Assembly: GCF_004570865.1 (NCBI RefSeq)
Contig: NZ_SPQS01000001.1
Location: 496,001-560,000 of the forward strand
Direction of reading: 5' to 3'
Origin: Bradyrhizobium frederickii
Lineage (GTDB): Bacteria; Pseudomonadota; Alphaproteobacteria; Rhizobiales; Xanthobacteraceae
Length of the DNA stretch: 64,000 bases
Shown here: one piece after another, positions 26,740 through 34,282 of the stretch
Position numbering within the stretch: position 1 is the first letter of the stretch
How the letters are laid out: the number at the start of each line of letters is the position of its first letter
Made by a program: the position numbers and the translations under genes
The notes under the pieces: model-generated
The model's database searches: none
The model's input: the letters and a program-made list of their open reading frames with translations, nothing else
Told to the model about the DNA's origin: nothing

Positions 26740-27579
26740 TTACCAGACGCTCCGCCCTCCATCCATGACGAGATTCTGCCCCGTCATGTAACTCGATGCG
26801 TCCGAGCAGAGGAATTGCACGGCGGCGCGGTATTCGTCGACATCGGCCATGCGGCCCATCGGGATCAGTCGCGTCAGTCGCTCGACGAAGGCCGGGTCCT
26901 GGTTGTTGAAGACGCCCCCCGGCGAGATCGCGTTGACGCGCACGCCGTGATCGGCCCAATAGGTCGCCAGATATTTCGTCAGCCCGATCAAGCCGTGCTT
27001 GATCACCGAGTAGGTCACCGGCTTCACCGGCTGCTCTTCCTCGCGCGATACGTTCGGCTGTCGGTAGAGTCGTTGGTCCGGCGCGATCACGCCGAGATCG
27101 GAGGCGATGTTCAGGATCACGCCGCGGCCACGCGCCGCCATCGCGCCGCCGAACACTTGCGCGCACAGCATCGCGCCGGTCAGGCCTACGGCGATCTCCG
27201 TCTGCCATTGCGGCACCGGAAACGCCTCGAAGCGGGAAGAATGCATCACACCCGGTGCGGAGGTCACCTTGGGGTCGATCGCTGCGTTGTTGACGAGGAT
27301 GTCGACGGAGACGCCGCGACCGGAAAGTTGCTCGTTGGCAGCCCGCACTGAGTCGAGCGTGGTGACGTCGATCGCCAGGGCGATCAGGTCGGCGGACGGC
27401 GCGTGCTGCTTGAGCCCGGCAACGGCCGCCTCGGCCTGCGCAAGCCCGACGTCAGTGACGATAACGCGCGCGCCGGCCTCGGAAAGCGCGGCGACATGCT
27501 GGCGCCCGAGCAGGCCGCCCGCGCCGGTTACGAGAGCGGTACGGCCGGTCAGGTCATAGCGTGAAGACGGGCTTGCCAT
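26740..27579 (-). CDS. SDR-family oxidoreductase, paralogue of the PtmA-like SDR
   Basis: A 279-residue classical SDR with the cofactor motif TGAGGLLG near residue 17, LVNNAAI, the catalytic YSVIK near residue 185, and the C-terminal SSYMTGQNLVMDGGRSVW. It is visibly a paralogue of the SDR at 10637: both contain APDQR, TKxLATYWA, GVRVN, a PGGV loop and the ending TGQN..xDGG..W. It therefore probably acts on an analogous substrate in the second ulosonic-acid pathway. ATG 27577-27579 lies 14 bases after the previous stop. It is the last gene of the seven-gene operon; the 230 bases beyond it show no gene. The precise reaction is unknown. Confidence 0.8.
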   Translation of the reverse strand: MASPSSRYDLTGRTALVTGAGGLLGRQHVAALSEAGARVIVTDVGLAQAEAAVAGLKQHAPSADLIALAIDVTTLDSVRAANEQLSGRGVSVDILVNNAAIDPKVTSAPGVMHSSRFEAFPVPQWQTEIAVGLTGAMLCAQVFGGAMAARGRGVILNIASDLGVIAPDQRLYRQPNVSREEEQPVKPVTYSVIKHGLIGLTKYLATYWADHGVRVNAISPGGVFNNQDPAFVERLTRLIPMGRMADVDEYRAAVQFLCSDASSYMTGQNLVMDGGRSVW

Positions 27580-27593
27580 GCGAAGGCTCCTGT

Positions 27594-28355
27594 TCAACTG
27601 CGCAACTGGCCGCCGTCGGCGACGATGACGCTGCCGGTGATGAATGAAGCGCGGGGCGAGGCGAGGAATGCGACGAGGTCAGCGATCTCTTCTGGCTTGC
27701 CAAGTCGGCGCAGCGCCACCTCGCGCACAAGCATCTCCTCGACCGCAACTCTATTTTCCGCAAGCTTGCGCGCCCAGGTGCCTTCCGCGGCCAGGATATT
27801 GCCCGGTGCAACGGCATTGATGCGTATGCCTTCGAGCGCCAGCGGGCGGGCCAGACCGCGCACGGTGGCATTCAGCGCCGCTTTTGCGGCGTAATAGGTG
27901 ACGGGCGCGCCGAGCGCTGCCATGCCTGCGATCGAGGAGATGCAGACGATTGCGCGGTCGTCGCTGCCGCGCGCCAGCAGCGGCCGCGCAGCTTCGATCA
28001 TGTTGGTCGTGGCGAAGAGGTTGAGGTCCATCACGCGCGACCACTCAGCCGCAGTCTCCTGCCCCGGCGGTACGGAAGCGCCGCTACCGACATTGCAGAC
28101 CAGGATGTCGAGGCGCCCCCAGCGCCGTTCGATCTCATGAGTCAGGGCCGCGGCGCCGGCCGGATCGGTAACGTCGGCCACGTGCGCCGACGTGGTGCCG
28201 GCGATCGCAGCACGGGCGGCATCAAGCGCATCGGCGCCCCGCGCGGCGAGCGCGACCTTGGCACCTTCGGCAGCGAGCGTCGTCGCGATCGCAAGCCCAA
28301 TCCCGCGGCTGGCGCCGGTGACGAGAGCGACGCGATCGTTCAGCTCAAGTTTCAT
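27594..28355 (-). CDS. SDR-family oxidoreductase
   Basis: A 253-residue short-chain dehydrogenase of the FabG-like type: VTGASRGIGLAIA at residue 13, ILVCNVGSG, catalytic YYAAK near residue 155, and the C-terminal FITGSVIVADGG. All catalytic residues are present. ATG 28353-28355 overlaps the TIM-barrel gene by 4 bases, so both are translated together. Many FabG-like SDRs have unrelated roles, but the tight operon argues for oxidation or reduction of a sugar intermediate of the pathway encoded here. Three different SDRs in one operon is unusual and points to multiple redox steps on the sugar. Confidence 0.8.
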   Translation of the reverse strand: MKLELNDRVALVTGASRGIGLAIATTLAAEGAKVALAARGADALDAARAAIAGTTSAHVADVTDPAGAAALTHEIERRWGRLDILVCNVGSGASVPPGQETAAEWSRVMDLNLFATTNMIEAARPLLARGSDDRAIVCISSIAGMAALGAPVTYYAAKAALNATVRGLARPLALEGIRINAVAPGNILAAEGTWARKLAENRVAVEEMLVREVALRRLGKPEEIADLVAFLASPRASFITGSVIVADGGQLRS

Positions 28356-29200
28356 CGCGCGGCGTCCTCGATCCAGCCGATTGTCATGTCGCGATATCTG
28401 GCGAGCGCGCCGGCATGGTCGCCGTCGGCGGCGCGCGCGGTTTGCAGAATGTATTGGCCCTTGTAGCCGGACCGCTCAATCAGGCGGATCGTCTTGGCAA
28501 GGTCGGCGTTGCCGGTGCCGAGCGGCACGGTGGTGCCGCCGCGAATGCGGTCCTTGATGTGCACATTGAGGATGCGCCGCGCGTAAGCCGCGATCTCCTC
28601 GTCGCTGTCATAGCCGAGCGAGGCACTGTTGCCGCTGTCGTAGTTGATGCCGAAGACGTCGGCCGGGAACGCCTCCATGAACTTGGCAAGCTCGCCCGGC
28701 GGCAGATCGGATTCGAAGACGATCTTGACGTTCTGCCTCGTCAGCGACTCCTGCCGAGCCACCAGCACGCGCTTCAACGTATCGCTCTCGCTCTCGCGCT
28801 CGATCTTGCCGTTGTCGACCAGCGGAATCACGACGAACTCGATGCCGATGCGGCTACAGGCGGTGATCAGAAGGTCGAGGTCTGCGACGAGCGCGTCGCG
28901 CACGACGGCATCGACCTTCCAGAACGGTGCCTGCATGAAGCAGTCGCCGGTCAGGCTCGGGATGCGCACGCCGTTCTCGCGCGATAGCGCCACAATCTCC
29001 TGCTGCCCCGGCTCCGTCACCAGCGGGTTCTCGCGCAGCCGTTCCTGATCGATGGTCCATTCCATCCGCGTCAGGCCGAGTTCCTTCGCGCGCGGGAATT
29101 CCTCACGCCATTCGTTCCACGGGAAGGCCTGGATCTTGCCGTCGACCAGGGCCGAGAGCCGTCCCTGCATGAAGCCGATGCGTTGCAGCGTTGCAGTCAC
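28352..29200 (-). CDS. TIM-barrel sugar (phosphate) isomerase/epimerase (AP endonuclease 2-like family)
   Basis: A 282-residue xylose-isomerase-like TIM barrel starting IGFMQGRLSALVDGK. Likely metal ligands are the glutamate in KIVFESD, the aspartate in INYDSGN, the histidine in ILNVHIKD, and a C-terminal acidic or polar position. Relatives include IolE/IolI and hydroxypyruvate or tagatose epimerases (family knowledge), all acting on ketoses or inososes next to a carbonyl. The start is GTG 29198-29200, overlapping the flanking genes by 4 bases on both sides. Together with the SDRs it could epimerise or isomerise the aldose substrate before NeuB condensation. The exact substrate cannot be read from the sequence. 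Confidence 0.78.
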   Translation of the reverse strand: MTATLQRIGFMQGRLSALVDGKIQAFPWNEWREEFPRAKELGLTRMEWTIDQERLRENPLVTEPGQQEIVALSRENGVRIPSLTGDCFMQAPFWKVDAVVRDALVADLDLLITACSRIGIEFVVIPLVDNGKIERESESDTLKRVLVARQESLTRQNVKIVFESDLPPGELAKFMEAFPADVFGINYDSGNSASLGYDSDEEIAAYARRILNVHIKDRIRGGTTVPLGTGNADLAKTIRLIERSGYKGQYILQTARAADGDHAGALARYRDMTIGWIEDAAR

Positions 29201-29961
29201 GATTTACTATCCGAGCTGATGGCGAGGCCTTTGGCGGTCCAGCCCCCGTCGACGAAGATCTCCTGACCGGTCAGATAGGCAGAGGCTTCCGATGTCAGGA
29301 AAACGGCGGCTCCCACCATGTCGGCAGGCCGTCCCCAGCGGCCGAGCATGGTATGGCGCCGCCTGTCTTCGTGCATGACGGGGTCGGCAAAACTTTTCGC
29401 GGTCATCTCGGTCGCGACGTAACCCGGCGCGAGCGCGTTGACGCGGATGCCGTCGGGCGCGTAGTCGGCGGCGAGGGCGCGCGTCAGCCCGGCTAGACCA
29501 GCCTTCGCCGCGACATAGCCGGGATTGCCGGGAAAGCCGCGGACCGAGTTGATGCTGGTGACGTTGACGATCGCAGCCGAGCCCGGCCTCTTCAACAGCG
29601 GGTAGGCGGCAAGGATGGCGGCATAAACGCCGGTAAGGTCGGTCGCGACCGTGGCGCGGAAGCGCGAAATCTCGCTTTCCTCGCCTTTGGCGGGAAGGCT
29701 GATGCCGGCGGCGTTGACCAGTGCGTCGATACGCCCGCCTTGCGCCTCGATCATGCGGAACGCGTGGTCGATCGCCTTGTCGTCGGAGAGATCGCAGGCG
29801 ATGGCGGTCACATCCTGCGGCGCGGTCCCGGAGCGGCTGAGGCCGAACACCGTAGCGCCCGCATTTCGCAGGCCGGTCGCAATGGCAGCGCCAATGCCTC
29901 GCGAGGCGCCCGTGACCACCGCGATCTTGCCGGCGAGAGAAAAGGCGCTGAGGTCAGGCAT
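29197..29961 (-). CDS. SDR-family oxidoreductase
   Basis: A 254-residue SDR with VVTGASRGIGAAIA near residue 16, ALVNAAGIS, the catalytic tyrosine and lysine in GYVAAKAG near residue 158, and the C-terminal YLTGQEIFVDGGW. It retains a complete active site. ATG 29959-29961 overlaps the CMP-sugar synthetase by 8 bases. It differs enough from the other two SDRs in the operon to suggest a different position or direction of hydride transfer. 3-oxoacyl reductases look similar, so the sugar role is based on context. Confidence 0.8.
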   Translation of the reverse strand: MPDLSAFSLAGKIAVVTGASRGIGAAIATGLRNAGATVFGLSRSGTAPQDVTAIACDLSDDKAIDHAFRMIEAQGGRIDALVNAAGISLPAKGEESEISRFRATVATDLTGVYAAILAAYPLLKRPGSAAIVNVTSINSVRGFPGNPGYVAAKAGLAGLTRALAADYAPDGIRVNALAPGYVATEMTAKSFADPVMHEDRRRHTMLGRWGRPADMVGAAVFLTSEASAYLTGQEIFVDGGWTAKGLAISSDSKS

Positions 29962-30643
29962 AGCCGTAACTTCGCATGATGGCGGCGCAAAGCTTGACGT
30001 CCTCGGGACGGTCGATCTGGAACATCTTGTGACGCTCCATCACGTGGAAGCCGATCTTGCCGCCGAGGCGGTTGTTCTGCTCGCGCAGCAGGGACGGGAT
30101 CAGGACGTAGAACGACCCGTTCTCCAGGTAGCGCTTCTCGATCTGCTGGCGCATGCGGCGGTTGCGATAATCGTAGTTGATCGGCTCCGGTCCGCTCGCG
30201 CCGATACGCCAGTTGAAATAATCCTCGACCTCGCAAACCGAGAGCAGGCTGTCGAGATGATCGCGATCGAAGGTCGCAAGCGCGTTCTCGATGTCGCTCG
30301 GTTCGCGGATCGGCGAGGTGGCCTGGAGCGCGACGATCCGCTCGAACCGGCCCATCCGCTCGTCGACCGCCTCGAGCGCATGCAGCCAGGCGGATTCGGA
30401 GGAGGCGAAGTCGCCCGAAATGTCGTCCGGGCGCCGCACGCCGACGGCTCCGGCGGCCTCGGCCGCGGCGAGGATGTTGTCGCTGTCCGACGACACCGCC
30501 ACAACGTCGACGCCGCGGGCCGCGCGTGCCTGCTCGACCGTCCACGCGATCAGCGGCTTGCCGCAGAGATCGAGCAGGTTCTTGTGCGGGATGCCCTTCG
30601 AGCCGCCGCGCGCGGCGATCACGGCCAGCGTCTTGCGCGCCAT
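29954..30643 (-). CDS. Second CMP-ulosonic acid synthetase (cytidylyltransferase, NeuA/LegF-like)
   Basis: A 229-residue cytidylyltransferase with the family signature VIAARGGSKGIPHKN at residue 8, AVSSDSDNI, VALQATSPIRE near residue 100, and the C-terminal FQIDRPEDVKL. It activates a 3-deoxy-2-ulosonic acid with CTP. It differs considerably from the LegF protein at 11472 (for example ALQATSPI instead of DLDVTSPL), so it is not a recent duplicate. ATG 30641-30643 shares its A/T bases with the stop region of the NeuB fusion gene (1-base junction), meaning tight coupling to the synthase. Presence of a second CMP-transferase implies a second activated ulosonic acid in this strain. Confidence 0.85.
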   Translation of the reverse strand: MARKTLAVIAARGGSKGIPHKNLLDLCGKPLIAWTVEQARAARGVDVVAVSSDSDNILAAAEAAGAVGVRRPDDISGDFASSESAWLHALEAVDERMGRFERIVALQATSPIREPSDIENALATFDRDHLDSLLSVCEVEDYFNWRIGASGPEPINYDYRNRRMRQQIEKRYLENGSFYVLIPSLLREQNNRLGGKIGFHVMERHKMFQIDRPEDVKLCAAIMRSYGYA

Positions 30644-32568
30644 CAGATGTGTCCCTCGAGACGCTCGAGCGCGGTCCAGAAGCCTTCGCCCATGTTCTTG
30701 TGGCCCTGCCAGATCTCGGGAATGAAGGACGCGGTCGGTGCATGCTTGCGCAGCACCTGTCCGATCTCGTCGAAATCGATCTCGCCCTCCCCGATCTGGA
30801 GACCCTCGCCGTCGAGCCCCTTGGCGTCGCCGAAATGCAAATGGGCGGTGTGCGGTCCGAGCTGGGCGAGACCTTGCGCGAAGTCGAAGCCGAAATGATT
30901 GGCGGCGAGTTTGGTGTGCGAGATGTCGACGCACATACGCAAACCATGCTTGGCGCAGAATGCCGCCGACTCCTCCGGGAAGATAAAGATATTCTGGTGG
31001 CGCTGACCGCCGAAATGCCAGGGGAACGGAGCCATGGTCTGCGGCGTCAGCTCGACACCGTCCATGTCGAGTTCGGTCAGGCTCTGCGCGAAGATGCGGT
31101 AGCGCTCAGCCTTCTCCTGCGGCGGCAGCGGCTCGTCCATGGTGAAGCCGCCGATATTGGCGACGATGGGCGGGCGCTTGGTCTTGGGAAAGTACTTCTT
31201 CAGGCCGCGGGTAATGTCGATCACCGCCTGGGTCTGCTCCAGCGAATAGCGCCGCAGCGCCTCGTCCGGCGTTGCGAGGTCCATCAGCTTGGAGCCGGCA
31301 AACAGCTCGGGCGCGTGCACGACGAAGCCGAGATCGTAGGTGCCGGACAGATAGGCCGCGGGATCGCGCTCCATGTCGCTGTAGCTGAGATGGAATTCGA
31401 TGATGTCGGGTTCGCAGATCTCCAGGAAGCGCTCGGTGTCGTGATAGCGCACGGGCACGCCCCAGGGACGATCGAAGCGGTAGCGACGTGCCTTTGCCGC
31501 GCCTTCATCGAGGTCGCTCTGGAAGAAATAATCGTCAGCCGCCATCGTCCGCGTCAGCTTGCGACCGAGCAGCGCCGGCATCTTCAGCGGCGACAGGCCC
31601 TGTCCCGGGCTCTTCACCGCGATGTCGGCTTCTGAGATCACAGTGCCGGCCGAAAGGTCTTTCGCGGCCACCAGGCTCTTGGCGAGGTTTTCACGGTTGA
31701 TCAATTCGCCCTGGCTCAGCGCGCGCTCGGCCAGCTTCTCGCCGCGCGCGGCTTCCACCTCGCGGATGCCCGAGACAAGCGACTTGAATTCCTCCGGCTC
31801 CAGGCTTGCTGCATGGTCCGGACCTTCCATCTCGCGGCCGAGGGTGATGTGGCGTTCGATGACGACGGCACCGAGGGCCACCGCGGCGGTCGACACCGCA
31901 ATGCCGCGCTCGTGACCGGAATAGCCGACCATCGGATGAATCTCGCGGAGCGTCTCCATGAAACGCAGATGGATGTTGTGCAGCGCGGCCGGATAGGTGC
32001 TTTGGCAGTGCAGCAGCACGTAACTCGCGTTGCGCTCGTCGAGGAATTTCGCCGCGGCCTTGATCTCGTCCGTCGTGCTCATGCCGGTCGAGACGATCAG
32101 CGCCTTGCCAGTGGCGGCGAGGCGCGCCAGCAGCGGCAGATTGGTGAGGTCGGCCGAGGCAACCTTGTAGGCCTGCACGCCGAAACTTTCGAGCACGGCG
32201 ACGCTGCTCGCGTCCCAGGGCGTGCAGAGATACTGGATACCCTTCGCAGCGCAGTACTCGGCGATCTTCTTCTGCTGCGCGGTTGGAAGCTCGAAGCGCC
32301 GCAACAGATCGAGCGTATATTCGACTGCAAGGTCGTCATCCTTGCCGGACAAGCTCGACGCACGATAGACCTCGTCGAGCTTGCGCATCTGGAATTTGGC
32401 GCAATCGGCCCCTGCGGCAACCGCGGCATCGACCAGCGCAATGGCGCGGTCGAAGTCGCCGTTGTGGTTGTTGCCGATCTCGGCGATGACGTAGCAGGGC
32501 TCGCCGTCGCCCAGAAGACGGTTGCCGATGCGGACCGGAGCAGGCTGTTTGGGCGATGTCATCAACAT
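30643..32568 (-). CDS. NeuB-family ulosonic acid synthase fused to a TIM-barrel sugar isomerase-like domain
   Basis: A 641-residue three-part protein. Residues about 20-290 form a NeuB barrel with VIAEIGNNHNGD, AKFQMRK, LCTPWD, KVASADLTN, IVSTGMSTT, HCQSTYPA, the metal-binding GYSGHERG and ERHITLGR. Residues about 295-360 form an SAF lid with NLAKSLVAAKDLSAG. Residues about 370-641 form a xylose-isomerase-like barrel with candidate metal ligands in GVELTPQ, CVDISHTKL, HLHFGDAKG and FIPEIWQGH. NeuB condenses PEP with a mannose-type sugar; the appended barrel may make or epimerise that substrate so it is channelled. In the metal loop H replaces D compared with the GYSDH of the other NeuB, which may signal altered specificity. 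ATG 32566-32568. No frameshift separates the domains. Confidence 0.85.
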   Translation of the reverse strand: MLMTSPKQPAPVRIGNRLLGDGEPCYVIAEIGNNHNGDFDRAIALVDAAVAAGADCAKFQMRKLDEVYRASSLSGKDDDLAVEYTLDLLRRFELPTAQQKKIAEYCAAKGIQYLCTPWDASSVAVLESFGVQAYKVASADLTNLPLLARLAATGKALIVSTGMSTTDEIKAAAKFLDERNASYVLLHCQSTYPAALHNIHLRFMETLREIHPMVGYSGHERGIAVSTAAVALGAVVIERHITLGREMEGPDHAASLEPEEFKSLVSGIREVEAARGEKLAERALSQGELINRENLAKSLVAAKDLSAGTVISEADIAVKSPGQGLSPLKMPALLGRKLTRTMAADDYFFQSDLDEGAAKARRYRFDRPWGVPVRYHDTERFLEICEPDIIEFHLSYSDMERDPAAYLSGTYDLGFVVHAPELFAGSKLMDLATPDEALRRYSLEQTQAVIDITRGLKKYFPKTKRPPIVANIGGFTMDEPLPPQEKAERYRIFAQSLTELDMDGVELTPQTMAPFPWHFGGQRHQNIFIFPEESAAFCAKHGLRMCVDISHTKLAANHFGFDFAQGLAQLGPHTAHLHFGDAKGLDGEGLQIGEGEIDFDEIGQVLRKHAPTASFIPEIWQGHKNMGEGFWTALERLEGHI

Positions 32569-32581
32569 TCTCGTCTCATAG

Positions 32582-33958
32582 TCAGGTGAATCGCGCGGGA
32601 AAACGCGATTTCCACGTCCGCAGCCCGTTCTCTTCGAACATGATGCGCGAGCAGCTATGCCCCTGTTGTTCCAGCGCGGCGATCAGCTGGTAGCGCTCGA
32701 ATGGGCGTACGAAGAACAGGAAATAACCGCCGCCGCCGGCGCCCAACAGCTTGCCGCCGACTGCGCCATGCTGCTTGGCGAAATCGTAGATCGCATCGAT
32801 CGCGTCCGACGAGATCTTCGAGCTCAGCTTCCGCTTGGCGTGCCAGGCCTCGTCGATCAGCCGGCCGCATTCCAGGAGCTGGCCGCGCAAGAGGTGTCGC
32901 CGGATGTCGCGCGTCACCTCCTTCTGCTTGGCGGCCGCGGCGACGGCATCGCTGGTCTCGTGCTGTGCCTTCTGGTCGCGATGGATGTCGCCGGAATCGC
33001 GGCCGGAGCCGGTGTAGCAGAGCACCAGGCTCTCCTCGAGCTCGGCGATGATGTTGGGATCGAGCCGCAGCGGCACGATGGTGTTCTGGTCGGAGAAGAA
33101 CTCCATGTGATTGAAGCCGCCGAACACGGTGGCGTACTGATCCTGCCAGCCGCCGGGAATGTTGAGCATCAGCCGTTCGGCCTGGAATGCCATCTCCGCG
33201 ATCTCGTGGCGGTCCCACTGGTCGCCGCGGAATTCGTTGAAGCAGCCGATGATGGCGGAGGTGACCACCGCCGAGCCGCCGAGGCCGGAGCCGACCGGGA
33301 AGTCGGCGGAGACTTCGAGCTCGAACCCGTAAGCCGGCTTGATCAGGCGCACGACGGACTTGATCAGCGCAAGATCTCCGTCTGTTCCCAGCTCTGCGAG
33401 ATTGTCGGCCTCGATCGTGCGACGAAAATCGTGCGAATAGATCCGGATGCTGGAATCGTTCCGTCGTCGCAGCGTCGCGTGAGCGTACATCTTGATCGTG
33501 GCGTTGATGACCGCGCCGCCGTCATTGGCCACGAAATAGTGCGTCAGGTCGGTGCCTCCGCCGGAGAAACTGATCCGCACCGGCGAGCGGGCGCGCGCGA
33601 ACACTTCGCTTTCTTCGGACAGGTTGAACAGCTCGCGGCTGAACACGTCGACGAGCCGTCCTTCGCCATCGAGGATCGGTACCACGTGCACGCGCTGGTC
33701 GAGTAATTTGAGGATCTGCTCGCGCGGACCGCCGGTCCGGGCCCAGACGAAGTTGCGGTTGATGCAGGTTGCGACCCGGTCCTGGATCGTGGTGCCGGTC
33801 AGCATGCGCCTGCGGATGTCGCCGTCCGTCACCGCGCCGACGATTCGTCCGCTCGCATCCTGCGCAAACAGGATGCCGAGCATGTTGGCATTCAGGCGCC
33901 GGAAGGCTTCCTCAATGGTTTCGGTCTCGGCGATGGTGACGAGGGTTCGTTCAAGCAC
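32582..33958 (-). CDS. CBS-domain pair fused to a GHMP sugar kinase (heptose 7-phosphate kinase-like)
   Basis: About 458 residues. The N-terminal 115 residues are two CBS motifs (GAVTDGDIRRRML, VVPILDGEGRLVDVF). The rest is a GHMP kinase with RSPVRISFSGGGTDLTHYF, the ATP-binding PVGSGLGGSAVV near residue 235, LNIPGGWQDQYATVFGG, and GAVGGKLLGAGGGGYFLFF. These are hallmarks of D-glycero-D-manno-heptose 7-phosphate kinase (HddA) relatives. The same CBS arrangement precedes the nucleotidyltransferase of PtmE at 13075. A TTG at 34003 would extend the frame by 15 residues but coincides with the predicted transcription start, so GTG 33956-33958 is preferred even though no clear ribosome binding site is seen. 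It is first gene of the operon; the phosphorylated substrate is unknown. Confidence 0.82.
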   Translation of the reverse strand: MLERTLVTIAETETIEEAFRRLNANMLGILFAQDASGRIVGAVTDGDIRRRMLTGTTIQDRVATCINRNFVWARTGGPREQILKLLDQRVHVVPILDGEGRLVDVFSRELFNLSEESEVFARARSPVRISFSGGGTDLTHYFVANDGGAVINATIKMYAHATLRRRNDSSIRIYSHDFRRTIEADNLAELGTDGDLALIKSVVRLIKPAYGFELEVSADFPVGSGLGGSAVVTSAIIGCFNEFRGDQWDRHEIAEMAFQAERLMLNIPGGWQDQYATVFGGFNHMEFFSDQNTIVPLRLDPNIIAELEESLVLCYTGSGRDSGDIHRDQKAQHETSDAVAAAAKQKEVTRDIRRHLLRGQLLECGRLIDEAWHAKRKLSSKISSDAIDAIYDFAKQHGAVGGKLLGAGGGGYFLFFVRPFERYQLIAALEQQGHSCSRIMFEENGLRTWKSRFPARFT

Positions 33959-34008
33959 GTTTTGGGGGTCCAGAAAGGGCCGATTCCGGCCATATCGTAG
34001 CAAGGTTG

Positions 34009-34037
34009 GTAATACGGGAGCGGCAGCGACGATGCAA
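34009..34037 (-). promoter_or_regulatory. Sigma70-type promoter for the seven-gene second ulosonic-acid operon (cassette copy 2)
   Basis: Minus-strand TTGCAT (34032-34037), exactly 17 bases, then TATTAC (34009-34014); the transcription start is expected near 34002. It is strikingly similar to the methyltransferase promoter at 24506-24534, including the spacer. The remaining part of the gap up to 34282 is GC-rich and shows no gene or repeat. Confidence 0.65.
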
Positions 34038-34282
34038 GGTTTCTAGGCCACGCCGGACTCGCGCCAGAATGGCGGGTGCAAGCACTTTGGCCGGGCCGTA
34101 GCCGATTTACATGGGCCGGGGCCCTTGGAGAAGGCCTTCGTAACGGGCCAAACGAGATGGTCGCGACTGGAGGCAGCTCGGGGATAAGTACGGGCATCAC
34201 GCATGGCTTCTGCGCGACGGCGAGTGGATCTCGGCTGCGAAGGGATGCGCTTCACGCATCCGCGACTCGACGTCACTTGAAG

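Noticed and set aside
33892..34200. A short frame with ATG at 33991-33993 in front of the CBS-GHMP kinase
   Set aside because: Out of frame with the kinase and Pro/Arg/Ser-rich; could at most be a leader peptide, with no ribosome binding site to support it.
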